From: Hallerella sp963629575
GTDB lineage: Bacteria > Fibrobacterota > Fibrobacteria > Fibrobacterales > Fibrobacteraceae
Direction of reading: 5' to 3'
Assembly: GCA_963629575.1 (NCBI GenBank)
Contig: CAVGIM010000005.1
Span: 7,909-71,908, forward strand
DNA: 64,000 nt
The translations under genes were made by a program, and so were the position numbers. Shown piece after piece: positions 51,552 through 59,888 of the stretch. Positions within the stretch are counted from its first letter, which is position 1, and each line of letters begins with the position of its first letter. A model generated the notes under the pieces. It did no database searches. It saw nothing but the letters and a program-made list of their open reading frames with translations, and was not told where the DNA came from.

Positions 51552-52526
51552 TTAATCCTTCAAGTATTCATCGACGTTCATGCCAAAGCTGAGACCCATC
51601 GACGTCAATACCTCGTTAAGTTCAACCAAGGACTTCCGACCGAAGTTCTTGTATTTCAGCATGTCCTGCTCCTTGTTGCGGACGAGTTCTGCAATCGTAT
51701 GGATATTCGCCATACGGAGGCAGTTGCTGGAACGAACGGAAAGTTCCAGTTCATCGACCCGCATGCGGAGGCGACCGGCAATGCGCTGGCGTTCTTCGTC
51801 CTGGACCATTTCTTCCGGAGATTCGAGATCTCCTTCGAAATTGATGAAGGCTTCCAGGTGATCCACGAGCAACTTCGCCGCATAGGCGAGCGCATCTTCG
51901 GGATCAATCGAACCGTCCGTCGTGATTTCCAGTTCGAGACGGTTATAGTCCGTCTTCTGTCCGACGCGAGTGTCGCTCACATGGGTAGCGACGCTCAAGA
52001 CCGGGTTGAAGTTCGCATCCATCGCAATTTCACCGATCGGCGCATCAGGATCCTTCAATTCATCCGCAACCACATAGCCGCGGCCCGAAGAGACCTTGAG
52101 TTCCATGCTCAGCGAAGCGTTGCCGGAAAGAGTCGCAATATGGACATCTGGGGTAAGGATCACCACGTTGGGATTCTCCTCGATGTTCGCAGCGGTGATT
52201 TCACCGTTTCCAGACATGTCCAGGCGAAGCGTTTCGTCATGATCGGAGAGCAGCTTCACGCGAATGCTCTTCAAGTTCAGGATAATGTCTGTCACATCTT
52301 CCTTCACTCCCGGAATAGACGAAAATTCCTTGTCGACTCCGGCGATTTTCACGGAGACGATGGCGGCACCTTGCAACGAGGAAAGCAGCGTACGGCGCAG
52401 AGCATTACCGATAGTAATGCCCCAGCCGCGTTCCAGGGCTTCCACGACGAATCTCGCGTAGCGCCCATCTTCGCGTGTTTCCACTTTCTGGAAACTGCGC
52501 GGCATTTGGAGAGATTTCCACATCAT
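51552..52526 (-). CDS. rpoA: RNA polymerase alpha subunit
   Basis: A 324-residue subunit. The N-terminal dimerisation domain (RGWGITIGNALRRTLLSS) nucleates RNA polymerase assembly and the C-terminal domain (about 250-324; NCLRMANIHTIAELV, LGRKSLVEL-type FGRKSLVELNEVL) contacts promoter UP elements and activators. Two adjacent ATGs (52526 and 52523) could serve as start. The gene follows rpsK directly; rpsD, commonly found here, is missing. Confidence 0.98.
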   Translation of the reverse strand: MMWKSLQMPRSFQKVETREDGRYARFVVEALERGWGITIGNALRRTLLSSLQGAAIVSVKIAGVDKEFSSIPGVKEDVTDIILNLKSIRVKLLSDHDETLRLDMSGNGEITAANIEENPNVVILTPDVHIATLSGNASLSMELKVSSGRGYVVADELKDPDAPIGEIAMDANFNPVLSVATHVSDTRVGQKTDYNRLELEITTDGSIDPEDALAYAAKLLVDHLEAFINFEGDLESPEEMVQDEERQRIAGRLRMRVDELELSVRSSNCLRMANIHTIAELVRNKEQDMLKYKNFGRKSLVELNEVLTSMGLSFGMNVDEYLKD

Positions 52527-52546
52527 TGGCGTTTTCCCTATTGAGA

Positions 52547-52984
52547 TTAAACTCTTCTCTTCTTCTTAGGACGGCATCCGTTGTGCGGAACGCCTGTCAC
52601 GTCACGAATCGTCAGCACTTCGATGCCCACGTTCTTGATGGCACGAACAGCGGATTCACGTCCACCGCCGGCACCCTTGACGCGAACATCGACCTTGCGA
52701 ATGCCCAAGTCGTAAGCCTTGCGGGCAGCGGCTTCCGCCGCAAGCTGGGCCGCAAACGGAGTGCTCTTGCGCGATCCCTTGAAGCCGGAATTTCCCGGAG
52801 AACCCCAAGCGACGACGTTTCCGCGAGCGTCCGTAATCGATACGATTGTGTTGTTGAAGGATGCGTTAACGCAGGCGATGCCCTGCACGTCAACGCGCTT
52901 CTTGCCTTTTTTAACCTTTTCCTCGGCGGGAGCGGCTTCTGCTGCAACCGGAGCGGCGGTTTCTTTAACTTCTTCGTCAGCCAC
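52547..52984 (-). CDS. rpsK: 30S ribosomal protein S11
   Basis: Small-subunit platform protein. The core (ASFNNTIVSITDARGNVVAW and the C-terminal TGVPHNGCRPKKKRRV) is complete. It is 145 residues, longer than E. coli S11 (129), because of an Ala/Glu-rich N-terminal extension of about 20 residues. The start codon is GTG. It follows rpsM by 11 bp. Confidence 0.98.
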   Translation of the reverse strand: MADEEVKETAAPVAAEAAPAEEKVKKGKKRVDVQGIACVNASFNNTIVSITDARGNVVAWGSPGNSGFKGSRKSTPFAAQLAAEAAARKAYDLGIRKVDVRVKGAGGGRESAVRAIKNVGIEVLTIRDVTGVPHNGCRPKKKRRV

Positions 52985-52995
52985 GGATCGTCTCC

Positions 52996-53364
52996 TTACT
53001 TCTTCTTGTTAGCAACGGTCTTCTTCGGACCCTTGCGAGTGCGAGCGTTCGTACGGGTGCGCTGGCCGCGGACCGGCAACTTTTTCAAGTGGCGAGAGCC
53101 GCGATAGCATCCGATATCTTGAAGACGCTTGATATTCAAGGTTGTTTCTGCGCGAAGCTGACCTTCTACAGAGTATTCGTCTTCAAGAACGTGACGAATC
53201 TTACCTTGTTCTTCTTCAGTCAGGTCGTCGCACTTCTTCTTCAGATCGATACCCAGTTGGGCGCAAATCTTGCGAGACGTGAACAGACCGACTCCGTAGA
53301 TCGCCGTCAGACCATACTCGACGGTCTTGTTTTTCGGCAAATCGACACCAGCAATACGTGCCAT
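52996..53364 (-). CDS. rpsM: 30S ribosomal protein S13
   Basis: Head protein that contacts the 50S subunit and tRNA. The 122 residues start MARIAGVDLPKNKTVEYGL and end with the conserved RGQRTRTNARTRKGPKKTVA. The length is normal for the family. It lies 8 bp after rpmJ and opens the alpha-operon part of the cluster. Confidence 0.98.
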   Translation of the reverse strand: MARIAGVDLPKNKTVEYGLTAIYGVGLFTSRKICAQLGIDLKKKCDDLTEEEQGKIRHVLEDEYSVEGQLRAETTLNIKRLQDIGCYRGSRHLKKLPVRGQRTRTNARTRKGPKKTVANKKK

Positions 53365-53372
53365 AAAATCTC

Positions 53373-53489
53373 CTAACCCTGTCTCTGCTTGTGACGGGGG
53401 TTCTTAGAACAGATGACGCGAAGAATGCCCTTGCGACGGACAATCTTGCAGTTTTCACATCTAGGTTTGATGGAGGCTTTGATTTTCAT
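53373..53489 (-). CDS. rpmJ: 50S ribosomal protein L36
   Basis: A 38-residue protein of the zinc-binding type: Cys11, Cys14, Cys27 and His33 form the zinc ribbon. It starts MKIKASIKPRCENCKIVRRK, close to the universal sequence. It is located between infA (24 bp) and rpsM (8 bp), its common position. Confidence 0.97.
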   Translation of the reverse strand: MKIKASIKPRCENCKIVRRKGILRVICSKNPRHKQRQG

Positions 53490-53513
53490 AGGTTCTAACC
53501 TTCTTTGTCCCTA

Positions 53514-53732
53514 TTACTTGTAACGGTAGGTGATTCTTCCCCGCGACAAGTCGTAGGGGGAAATTTCGACCAACACTTTGTCGTCCGGCAAGATGCGGAT
53601 AAAATGCCGGCGCATTTTTCCAGAAACATGAGCGAGAATCTCATGGCCATTTTCGAGGCCGACCCGAAAGAACGCGTTGGGAAGAGCTTCCAGCACAACG
53701 CCTTCTACTTGAATGCCTTCTTCTTTAGCCAC
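53514..53732 (-). CDS. infA: Translation initiation factor IF-1
   Basis: A 72-residue OB-fold protein that occupies the ribosomal A site during initiation. The characteristic GHEILAHVSGKMRRHFIRILPDD segment and the terminal SRGRITYRYK are intact. The start codon is GTG and overlaps the secY stop (TAGTG). Neither map nor adk lies between secY and infA, unlike many bacteria. Confidence 0.97.
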   Translation of the reverse strand: MAKEEGIQVEGVVLEALPNAFFRVGLENGHEILAHVSGKMRRHFIRILPDDKVLVEISPYDLSRGRITYRYK

Positions 53733-55093
53733 TAGGACGCCATCCTGCCGCGAATGCGGCCGTGTTTGAGGAAACCTGCATATTCATTGGTCTTGAGCTG
53801 GGCCTCGAGTTGCCGAAGCGTGTCCAGCGCAACACCGACCACGATCAAGACCGAAGTACCGCCAATATAGAAAGACATGTTCAACGCGTCTTTCAAATGC
53901 AGCGGACCGACACTGATTACCGCAAGGAAAATGGCTCCCGGCAGCGAAATGCGGGTCAAGATGTGATCAATATACTCGGCGGTCTTCTTTCCCGGACGAA
54001 TCCCCGGAATAAAGCCACCCGACTTCTTCAGATTATCCGCAATATCGGACGGATTGTACTGGATAGCCGTATAGAAGTAAGTAAAAAAGATAATCAGCGC
54101 GGCGAAAATCACGCTATAGGTGACATGCCCGGGGACAAAGGCGCCGGCAAAAGCCTGCGCCCAGCTGACACTGGGCATCCACGACGCGATAATCGCGGGC
54201 ACGAACATGATGGAAGAGGCAAAAATGACGGGAATCACGCCCGCGGTATTCACCTTGAATGGCAAATAGCTGGCCTGACCGCCCATGACCTTACGCCCAA
54301 CCACCCTGCGCGGGCTCTGCAGCGGAATACGCCGAACGGCCTGCTCGACGAACACGATGAACGCAACGATCGCAACGACAATCGCCAAGATGAAAATCTC
54401 GATAGCGAGCGGTTGGATCTCTTCGCGGAACATTTCGAATTCGCGGAAGAAAGCCCTCGGTAATTCGCCGACGATACCGGCAAAGATTATCAGGGAGATT
54501 CCGTTACCCACACCCTTCGCCGTGATTCTCTCGCCGAGATACATGACAAAGATCGTTCCCGTGGTGAAGGTAAGCGTAGCAAGTAACCGGAAACCGACAT
54601 TCCCTAGCCCGGACTGGAAACCGTCCGTCAGCACAGAAATGCCTGTACCGGTCGCGGTGGAAACTTTTAGGCTGGAAAGCCAAACGGCGACACCCCAGCC
54701 CTGCAAGGCGCCGAGGAGAACCGTAAAGTAACGCGTGTACTGGTTTAGCTTGGCGCGTCCCTCCTGGCCTTCTTTCTGGAGCATCTGAATCGCCGGAATC
54801 ACGGAACCCATCAACTGGATGATGATGCTCGCGCTGATATAGGGCATGATCCCCAGTGCAAACACCGTCGCCTTGGCAAAAGCGCCGCCCGTAAAGGAAT
54901 CATACAGTCCGAACATGTTGTTGTTGTTGCGGAAGTATTCAGCGAGAACGGTCGCATCGACACCCGGAATGGTAATGTGCGATCCGATGCGATAAACGAT
55001 AAGAATCCCCAAGGTAAAGAGAATCTTCTTCCTTAGGGCTTCCACCTTGAAGGCGTTGGCGAAACCGCCAAAAGCTTTCTTCAGAGCTTCCAT
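53732..55093 (-). CDS. secY: Protein translocase subunit SecY
   Basis: The channel subunit of SecYEG, 453 residues with about ten transmembrane helices. GSHITIPGVD near the N-terminus, ALGIMPYISASIIIQLM in TM2 and GFIPGIRPGKKTAEYI in the cytosolic loop are family signatures. It exports the many signal-peptide proteins of this window. It overlaps rplO by one base (TAATG) and infA by one base. Confidence 0.98.
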   Translation of the reverse strand: MEALKKAFGGFANAFKVEALRKKILFTLGILIVYRIGSHITIPGVDATVLAEYFRNNNNMFGLYDSFTGGAFAKATVFALGIMPYISASIIIQLMGSVIPAIQMLQKEGQEGRAKLNQYTRYFTVLLGALQGWGVAVWLSSLKVSTATGTGISVLTDGFQSGLGNVGFRLLATLTFTTGTIFVMYLGERITAKGVGNGISLIIFAGIVGELPRAFFREFEMFREEIQPLAIEIFILAIVVAIVAFIVFVEQAVRRIPLQSPRRVVGRKVMGGQASYLPFKVNTAGVIPVIFASSIMFVPAIIASWMPSVSWAQAFAGAFVPGHVTYSVIFAALIIFFTYFYTAIQYNPSDIADNLKKSGGFIPGIRPGKKTAEYIDHILTRISLPGAIFLAVISVGPLHLKDALNMSFYIGGTSVLIVVGVALDTLRQLEAQLKTNEYAGFLKHGRIRGRMAS

Positions 55094-55539
55094 TATTTAA
55101 CGATCTCAACTTTGCCGCCAGCAGCTTCCACAGCCGCCTTGGCCTTTTCGCTGATCGCGTTGACTTTGAGAGTGATCGCCTTGGAAATCGATCCGTAGCC
55201 CAAGACCTTGATGGGCTTCTTGATGCTGCGGACGAGTCCCTGATCGGCAAGAACCTTTGCGTCAAATTCAACGATACCGGACTTTTCGAGAGCCTTCAAG
55301 TTCACGATCTGCGTGTCGTGGACGATATGGCTCTTGAAACCGCGCTTCGGAACGCGACGATGCAACGGCATCTGTCCGCCTTCGAAAGCGACACGCCCGG
55401 CCTTGGCGCTCTTGCGGGCGCCGGCACCCTTCTGACCACGACCACCGGTCGTGCCCCAGCCGGAACCAGCACCGCGACCGATGCGCTTGCGACCCTTGGT
55501 AAGAGCGCTTTTGCCAGGATTGATACTATTGAGTTGCAT
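55093..55539 (-). CDS. rplO: 50S ribosomal protein L15
   Basis: A 148-residue protein of the large subunit. The Gly/Arg-rich N-terminal extension (KRIGRGAGSGWGTTGGRGQKG) threads into 23S rRNA; the globular part ends with KAAVEAAGGKVEIVK. The stop codon overlaps the secY ATG, and it starts 2 bp after rpmD. Confidence 0.98.
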   Translation of the reverse strand: MQLNSINPGKSALTKGRKRIGRGAGSGWGTTGGRGQKGAGARKSAKAGRVAFEGGQMPLHRRVPKRGFKSHIVHDTQIVNLKALEKSGIVEFDAKVLADQGLVRSIKKPIKVLGYGSISKAITLKVNAISEKAKAAVEAAGGKVEIVK

Positions 55540-55541
55540 GA

Positions 55542-55721
55542 TTAAATCTCCTCGACCTTGACCAAGTGGCGGACAACGTTGATGATGCCCTGGATTGCCG
55601 GAGTCAGCGTCAGTTCGTTAGAGGTTCCAATCCCGTGAAGTCCGAGCGACTGGATGTTCGCTCTGTGCTTCGGCAGGGTGTGGATGATTCCCTTGATCTG
55701 GGTAATTCTCACTTTTTTCAT
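55542..55721 (-). CDS. rpmD: 50S ribosomal protein L30
   Basis: A 59-residue protein starting MKKVRITQIKGIIHTLPKHR, with GLHGIGTSNEL and the terminal INVVRHLVKVEEI. The usual bacterial short L30. It is missing from some phyla, so its presence is informative. It lies 11 bp after rpsE and 2 bp before rplO. Confidence 0.96.
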   Translation of the reverse strand: MKKVRITQIKGIIHTLPKHRANIQSLGLHGIGTSNELTLTPAIQGIINVVRHLVKVEEI

Positions 55722-55732
55722 TTCTCTAGACC

Positions 55733-56215
55733 TCAGGCGTTCTGACCGCGCAATGCAGCGTAGTCATTTTTGTTCTTCTGAGTCGTGAGGCCCTCGATGC
55801 AGGCCTGGACCACGGTGCTCGGATTGGAAGAACCATAGATCTTGGTAAGAATGTTGTGGACGCCGGCGAGTTCCAGCACGGCACGCGCGGCAGCACCGGC
55901 GATAACGCCTGTACCGGGAGCGGCCGGAATCAAGCGGATGCGGGTAGCGCCATACTTGACTTCGACATCGTGCGGAATCGTTCCTTCCTGGACATTCACT
56001 TCGATGAGGTTGCGCTGGGCAGCTTCGGTTCCCTTGCGGATTGCTTCGGAAACTTCCTTCGCCTTGCCTAGACCCACACCGATCTTGCCCTTCTTGTTGC
56101 CGACGACAACGAGTGCACTGAAGGACATGCGACGACCGCCCTTGACGGTCTTGGCGCAACGATTGATGTGCACAACTCTGTCTTCAAATTCAGAAACTTG
56201 AGTTTCGCGTTCCAA
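55733..56215 (-). CDS. rpsE: 30S ribosomal protein S5
   Basis: A 160-residue protein involved in decoding accuracy and mRNA unwinding. The double-stranded-RNA-like N-terminal half (VVHINRCAKTVKGGRRMSFS) and KNGAGVGK-like GNKKGKIGVGLGKA are clear. No ATG fits the known N-terminus; I assign a TTG start at 56213-56215 with AGAGG 6 bases upstream, giving the normal length and a 10-bp gap to rplR. Confidence 0.95.
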   Translation of the reverse strand: MERETQVSEFEDRVVHINRCAKTVKGGRRMSFSALVVVGNKKGKIGVGLGKAKEVSEAIRKGTEAAQRNLIEVNVQEGTIPHDVEVKYGATRIRLIPAAPGTGVIAGAAARAVLELAGVHNILTKIYGSSNPSTVVQACIEGLTTQKNKNDYAALRGQNA

Positions 56216-56225
56216 AGTGTACCTC

Positions 56226-56597
56226 TTAGAATTGGAGTCCGCCTTCACGAGCTCCCTCAGCGAGAGCCTGAACGCGACCGTGATAGATGTAACCGCCGCG
56301 GTCGAAAACGACGGCAGAGATGCCCTTCGCCTTCGCTTCGTCAGCGATGAGATTTCCGAGTTTCTTGCTCTGCTCGGTCTTCGTGAGTTCACCGAACTTC
56401 GCCTGGAAATCCTTGGAAGACGTTGCGAGTTGCACCAAGGATTTGTGAGAAACATCGTCAATGATCTGAGCGATCATGTTAGAAAGCGTGCGACGGACTG
56501 CAAGACGCGGACGTTCGGGGGTACCGTTGACGGTCTTGCGGACACGTGCATGACGCGCAATTCTGGACTCAAGTCTTTTCTTTGCAATAACAGCCAT
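56226..56597 (-). CDS. rplR: 50S ribosomal protein L18
   Basis: 5S rRNA-binding protein of the central protuberance. The 123 residues include RHARVRKTVNGTPERPRLAV and the C-terminal DRGGYIYHGRVQALAEGAREGG. The length is typical. It follows rplF by 9 bp. Confidence 0.98.
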   Translation of the reverse strand: MAVIAKKRLESRIARHARVRKTVNGTPERPRLAVRRTLSNMIAQIIDDVSHKSLVQLATSSKDFQAKFGELTKTEQSKKLGNLIADEAKAKGISAVVFDRGGYIYHGRVQALAEGAREGGLQF

Positions 56598-56606
56598 AGC
56601 GTTACC

Positions 56607-57146
56607 TTATTTACCTGTCTTCTTGCCCTGCTTGCGGCGGACATATTCACCAACGTACTTGATACCCTTGCCCTTATACGGTTCAGGACGGCGGTACTTG
56701 CGAATTTCGGCTGCAGCTTGGCCGACCTTCTGCTTGTCGATACCCTTGATGCTGATCTTCAGCGGATCGACAGCCTTCAGCGTGATTCCTTCCGGCGCCT
56801 TGTAGATGACCGGGTGAGAGAATCCGAGAACCAAGTTCAAGTCATTGCCCTTTTGTTCCACGCGGTAACCGACACCGACGATTTCCAGGTTCTTTTCAAA
56901 GCCCTTGGTAACGCCTTCGACCATGTTCGCGACGAGAGCGCGGGTCGTGCCGTGAATAGCGCGAGAAAACTTCTGATCGTCCGGACGGGCGAACGAGAGA
57001 CTGTCGCCTTCCAGATTGATCTTGATAAGGTCATGAACCTTGGTGGAGAGCTTTCCCAGGGGACCTTCAACCAAGATGTTCTGTCCATCGAGCGTCACCT
57101 TGACGCCGGCGGGGATATGAATGATAGCTTTTCCGATACGAGACAT
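56607..57146 (-). CDS. rplF: 50S ribosomal protein L6
   Basis: A 179-residue two-domain protein at the base of the L7/L12 stalk. It begins MSRIGKAIIHIPAGVKV and carries the L6 signature RRPEPYKGKGIKY near the C-terminus. The ATG at 57144-57146 is preceded by GAGGTAAAG and gives the standard N-terminus. Confidence 0.98.
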   Translation of the reverse strand: MSRIGKAIIHIPAGVKVTLDGQNILVEGPLGKLSTKVHDLIKINLEGDSLSFARPDDQKFSRAIHGTTRALVANMVEGVTKGFEKNLEIVGVGYRVEQKGNDLNLVLGFSHPVIYKAPEGITLKAVDPLKISIKGIDKQKVGQAAAEIRKYRRPEPYKGKGIKYVGEYVRRKQGKKTGK

Positions 57147-57153
57147 CTTTACC

Positions 57154-57546
57154 TCACCAGACCTTTGCGATGATTTCGCCACCAACGTTTTCCTTGCGGG
57201 CTTCGTGGTCGGTCATCACACCTTTGGAAGTGGAGATAATCGCGTAGCCAAGACCGTTGCGGACGCGCGGAAGCTTCGCCACATCGCTGTAGGCGCGAAG
57301 ACCCGAGCGGCTGACGCGCTGGATGCCTTGGATAGCCGGAACGCCGTTCGTGTAGCGAAGAAGAACCTTGATGATTCCCTGCTTGCCATCATCGACGACG
57401 ACGAATTTCTTGATAAAACCTTTTTCCTGCAACACGCGAGCGATTTCGCGCTTCTGATTGCTGGCAGGAATGTCCACCACAGGCGCTTTCGCCGCGACGG
57501 CGTTGCGGATGCGGGTGAGCATATCGGCGATTGTATCTGTTGCCAT
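57154..57546 (-). CDS. rpsH: 30S ribosomal protein S8
   Basis: A 130-residue central-domain 16S rRNA-binding protein. MATDTIADMLTRIRNAVAAK at the N-terminus and NGLGYAIISTSKGVMTDHEA at the C-terminus are diagnostic. In E. coli it represses the spc operon; whether that applies here is not visible. It lies 14 bp after rpsN. Confidence 0.98.
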   Translation of the reverse strand: MATDTIADMLTRIRNAVAAKAPVVDIPASNQKREIARVLQEKGFIKKFVVVDDGKQGIIKVLLRYTNGVPAIQGIQRVSRSGLRAYSDVAKLPRVRNGLGYAIISTSKGVMTDHEARKENVGGEIIAKVW

Positions 57547-57560
57547 TTGTAAAACGCTCC

Positions 57561-57746
57561 TTACCAGGAAGATTTGGTGATGCCCGGGATTTCGCCGGCG
57601 AGTGCCATTTCGCGGAAGCAAATACGGCACAGACCAAAGCGACGCATATAAGCGTGCGGCCTACCGCAACGCTTGCAGCGATGATACCCACGAACCGTGT
57701 ATTTCGGTGTGCGCTTGCACTTTTCAATCATTCTTCTGCTTGCCAT
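57561..57746 (-). CDS. rpsN: 30S ribosomal protein S14, zinc-binding (type Z)
   Basis: A 61-residue S14 of the short zinc form, with Cys24, Cys27, Cys40 and Cys43 arranged as CKRC and CRIC. It differs from the 101-residue zinc-free form of E. coli. Position between rplE (9 bp) and rpsH (14 bp) is standard. With L36 it makes two zinc ribosomal proteins in this operon. Confidence 0.98.
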   Translation of the reverse strand: MASRRMIEKCKRTPKYTVRGYHRCKRCGRPHAYMRRFGLCRICFREMALAGEIPGITKSSW

Positions 57747-57755
57747 GGTATTACC

Positions 57756-58298
57756 TTACTTCCTGAAGGGGAGACCGAGACCTTCGAGCAGAGCGCGTCC
57801 TTCGTCGTCCGTCTTGGCGGAAGTGACAAAGGAAATGTCCATGCCTAAAGTCTGAGAAATTTTATCGATATCGATTTCTACAAAAATCGACTGTTCCTTG
57901 ACACCGAGCGTGTAGTTGCCACTGCCATCGAAACCACGACGGGGAAGGCCACGGAAGTCACGCACACGCGGCAAGGTAATGTTGATGAATCGATAGAGAA
58001 AATCCCACATGTTGGAGCCGTGGAGAGTCACCTTGGCGCCAATTCCAAGACCTTCGCGGAGCTTGAAGTTGGAAATCGCCTTGCGAGCCTTCGTCACGAC
58101 CGGCTTCTGTCCGGTAATCGCCGAAAGAACATCGACGGCTTCATCGAGAACCTTGCGGTTCGATGCGGCTTCACCAACGCCCATGTTGATGACGATCTTC
58201 TGCAAACTCGGAATCTGCATCACGTTCTTGTAACCGAATTTCTGCTGGAGAGCCGGAACTACGGTCTTTTCGTAAACATCTTTCTTCATTGTGCTCAT
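57756..58298 (-). CDS. rplE: 50S ribosomal protein L5
   Basis: A 180-residue 5S rRNA-binding protein. MQIPSLQKIVINMGVGEA and RDFRGLPRRGFDGSGNYTLG match the family. Starts at 58298 or, three codons on, at 58289 are both possible; the first has GAGG about 9 bases upstream. Confidence 0.98.
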   Translation of the reverse strand: MSTMKKDVYEKTVVPALQQKFGYKNVMQIPSLQKIVINMGVGEAASNRKVLDEAVDVLSAITGQKPVVTKARKAISNFKLREGLGIGAKVTLHGSNMWDFLYRFINITLPRVRDFRGLPRRGFDGSGNYTLGVKEQSIFVEIDIDKISQTLGMDISFVTSAKTDDEGRALLEGLGLPFRK

Positions 58299-58308
58299 TG
58301 TTTCGACC

Positions 58309-58614
58309 TCACAGAGCCTTGCCGGACTTGACGCTCACGCGAACGCTCTTCTTGCCCGGTTCACGGGTGCGACGAGTGCGAACGGGAGTGGAACCTTCGA
58401 GAAGCATCACGTTGGAGATGTCGATCGGAAGTTCCTTTTCAACGATGCCGCCGGTCTGGTTGGTCTGACTCGGCTTTTCGTGGCGCTTACGGACGTTCAC
58501 GCCAGCAACAATAACGCGACCTTTCTTCGGGTCAACGCTCAGGACAGCACCGGTTTTACCCTTGTAAGAGCCGGAGATAACCTTGACGTTATCGTTCTTC
58601 TTGATGTTAGACAT
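58309..58614 (-). CDS. rplX: 50S ribosomal protein L24
   Basis: A 101-residue assembly-initiator protein with a KOW motif: KKNDNVKVISGSYKGKTGAV. The ATG overlaps the rplN stop by one base (TAATG). The length agrees with other bacterial L24 proteins. Confidence 0.97.
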   Translation of the reverse strand: MSNIKKNDNVKVISGSYKGKTGAVLSVDPKKGRVIVAGVNVRKRHEKPSQTNQTGGIVEKELPIDISNVMLLEGSTPVRTRRTREPGKKSVRVSVKSGKAL

Positions 58615-58982
58615 TAGAGCACCTCGGGTGCGAGAGAAATAATCTTTGTAAAGTTGTGGTCGCGAAGTTCACGGGCCACAGGTCCAAAGATACGGGTTCC
58701 ACGGGGTTCGCCATCTTTCGTGATGAGCACGACGGCGTTGTCGGAGAAACGGATGAAAGATCCGTCCTTGCGACCGATTTCCTTGCGTGTACGGACCACG
58801 ACGGCATCAGCGACAGAGCCTTTCTTCACCTTGCTCTGGGGGATAGCGTCCTTGACGGCTACCTTGATGACGTCACCGATGCTTGCATAGCGCCGGTTAG
58901 ATCCACCCAAAACTCGGATGCAGGCGACTTCTTTCGCACCGCTGTTGTCGGCAACGACCAGTCTTGTTTCTTCTTGAATCAT
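58614..58982 (-). CDS. rplN: 50S ribosomal protein L14
   Basis: A 122-residue beta-barrel protein at the subunit interface. It begins MIQEETRLVVADNSGAKEV and ends KIISLAPEVL, nearly invariant in bacteria. It follows rpsQ by 24 bp. Confidence 0.98.
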   Translation of the reverse strand: MIQEETRLVVADNSGAKEVACIRVLGGSNRRYASIGDVIKVAVKDAIPQSKVKKGSVADAVVVRTRKEIGRKDGSFIRFSDNAVVLITKDGEPRGTRIFGPVARELRDHNFTKIISLAPEVL

Positions 58983-59006
58983 ATTATTCGCCTTACTCCA
59001 GAAGGA

Positions 59007-59261
59007 TTACTTCTTCTTTGCCACAATCCGGACCAAGCGCCAACGCTTCGTTGCGGAAAGGGGACGGGTTTCCATGATTTCCACGGTATCGCCGACTTCA
59101 GCTTCATTCTTTTCGTCATGAGCTTTGAACTTCGACGAGGATTTCATGATCTTGTTGTAAATCGGGTGACGCTTGCGGTCTTCGACCACAACCGTAATCG
59201 TCTTGTCCATCGCGCTGGACGAAACGACACCCTGTCTCACTTTGCGAGAGTTTCTATCCAT
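59007..59261 (-). CDS. rpsQ: 30S ribosomal protein S17
   Basis: An 84-residue OB-fold primary 16S rRNA-binding protein. RKVRQGVVSSSAMDKTITVV and ETRPLSATKRWRLVRIVAKK are family signatures. I chose the ATG at 59259-59261 (GGAG about 6 bases upstream) over a GTG that would overlap the rpmC stop. Confidence 0.97.
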   Translation of the reverse strand: MDRNSRKVRQGVVSSSAMDKTITVVVEDRKRHPIYNKIMKSSSKFKAHDEKNEAEVGDTVEIMETRPLSATKRWRLVRIVAKKK

Positions 59262-59278
59262 TTTTTGCTCCTGCCGGC

Positions 59279-59473
59279 TCACGCCTTGGCCCTTTCGGTA
59301 AGAATGGTCTTGATGCGGGCGATATCCTTGCGGATGGAACGCATCGTGACGGGCTTCTCTACGCTGTTGCCAGTCTTTGCAGAGAACCGGTTGTTGAACA
59401 AGTCCAGATTCAGCTGGGAAAGCTTTTCCTGGAGCTGCTCGTTGCTCAATTCCTTAAGTTCGCGTGCTTTCAT
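59279..59473 (-). CDS. rpmC: 50S ribosomal protein L29
   Basis: A 64-residue helical protein at the tunnel exit, next to the trigger-factor docking site. MKARELKELSNEQLQEKLSQ and the C-terminal MRSIRKDIARIKTIL are typical. The ATG overlaps the rplP stop by one base. Confidence 0.97.
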   Translation of the reverse strand: MKARELKELSNEQLQEKLSQLNLDLFNNRFSAKTGNSVEKPVTMRSIRKDIARIKTILTERAKA

Positions 59474-59886
59474 TAGATCTCCGAAGCCTCCACGATTTTG
59501 ACTTTGATCGGCAACTTCTGAGCGGCATCGCGAAGAGCCTTGAAGGCAAGGTCACGGTCCACACCGTCCATTTCGAACATAATGCGACCCGGAAGAACGA
59601 CTGCTGCCCAGAATTCGACAGCGCCCTTGCCCTTACCCATACGAGCTTCCGCAGGGTGACGAGTTACCGGCTTGTTGGGGAAAATGCGGATCCAGATGTG
59701 CCCGCCACGCTTGATGGTGCGGGTCATCGTGATACGGGCCGCTTCAATCTGGCGCGCCGTAATCCAGCACTTTTCGAGAGCCTGCATTCCATATTCGCCA
59801 AAAGCAATCGTGTCACCGCTCGTTGCGCGGCCTTTCATGCGGCGTTTCTGTTCTTTGCGGAACTTAGTTCTTTTAGGACTCAGCAT
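59473..59886 (-). CDS. rplP: 50S ribosomal protein L16
   Basis: A 137-residue protein near the A-site tRNA elbow. MLSPKRTKFRKEQKRRMKG at the start and IWIRIFPNKPVTRHPAEARM in the middle are diagnostic. It lies 2 bp after rpsC. Confidence 0.98.
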   Translation of the reverse strand: MLSPKRTKFRKEQKRRMKGRATSGDTIAFGEYGMQALEKCWITARQIEAARITMTRTIKRGGHIWIRIFPNKPVTRHPAEARMGKGKGAVEFWAAVVLPGRIMFEMDGVDRDLAFKALRDAAQKLPIKVKIVEASEI

Positions 59887-59888
59887 AA

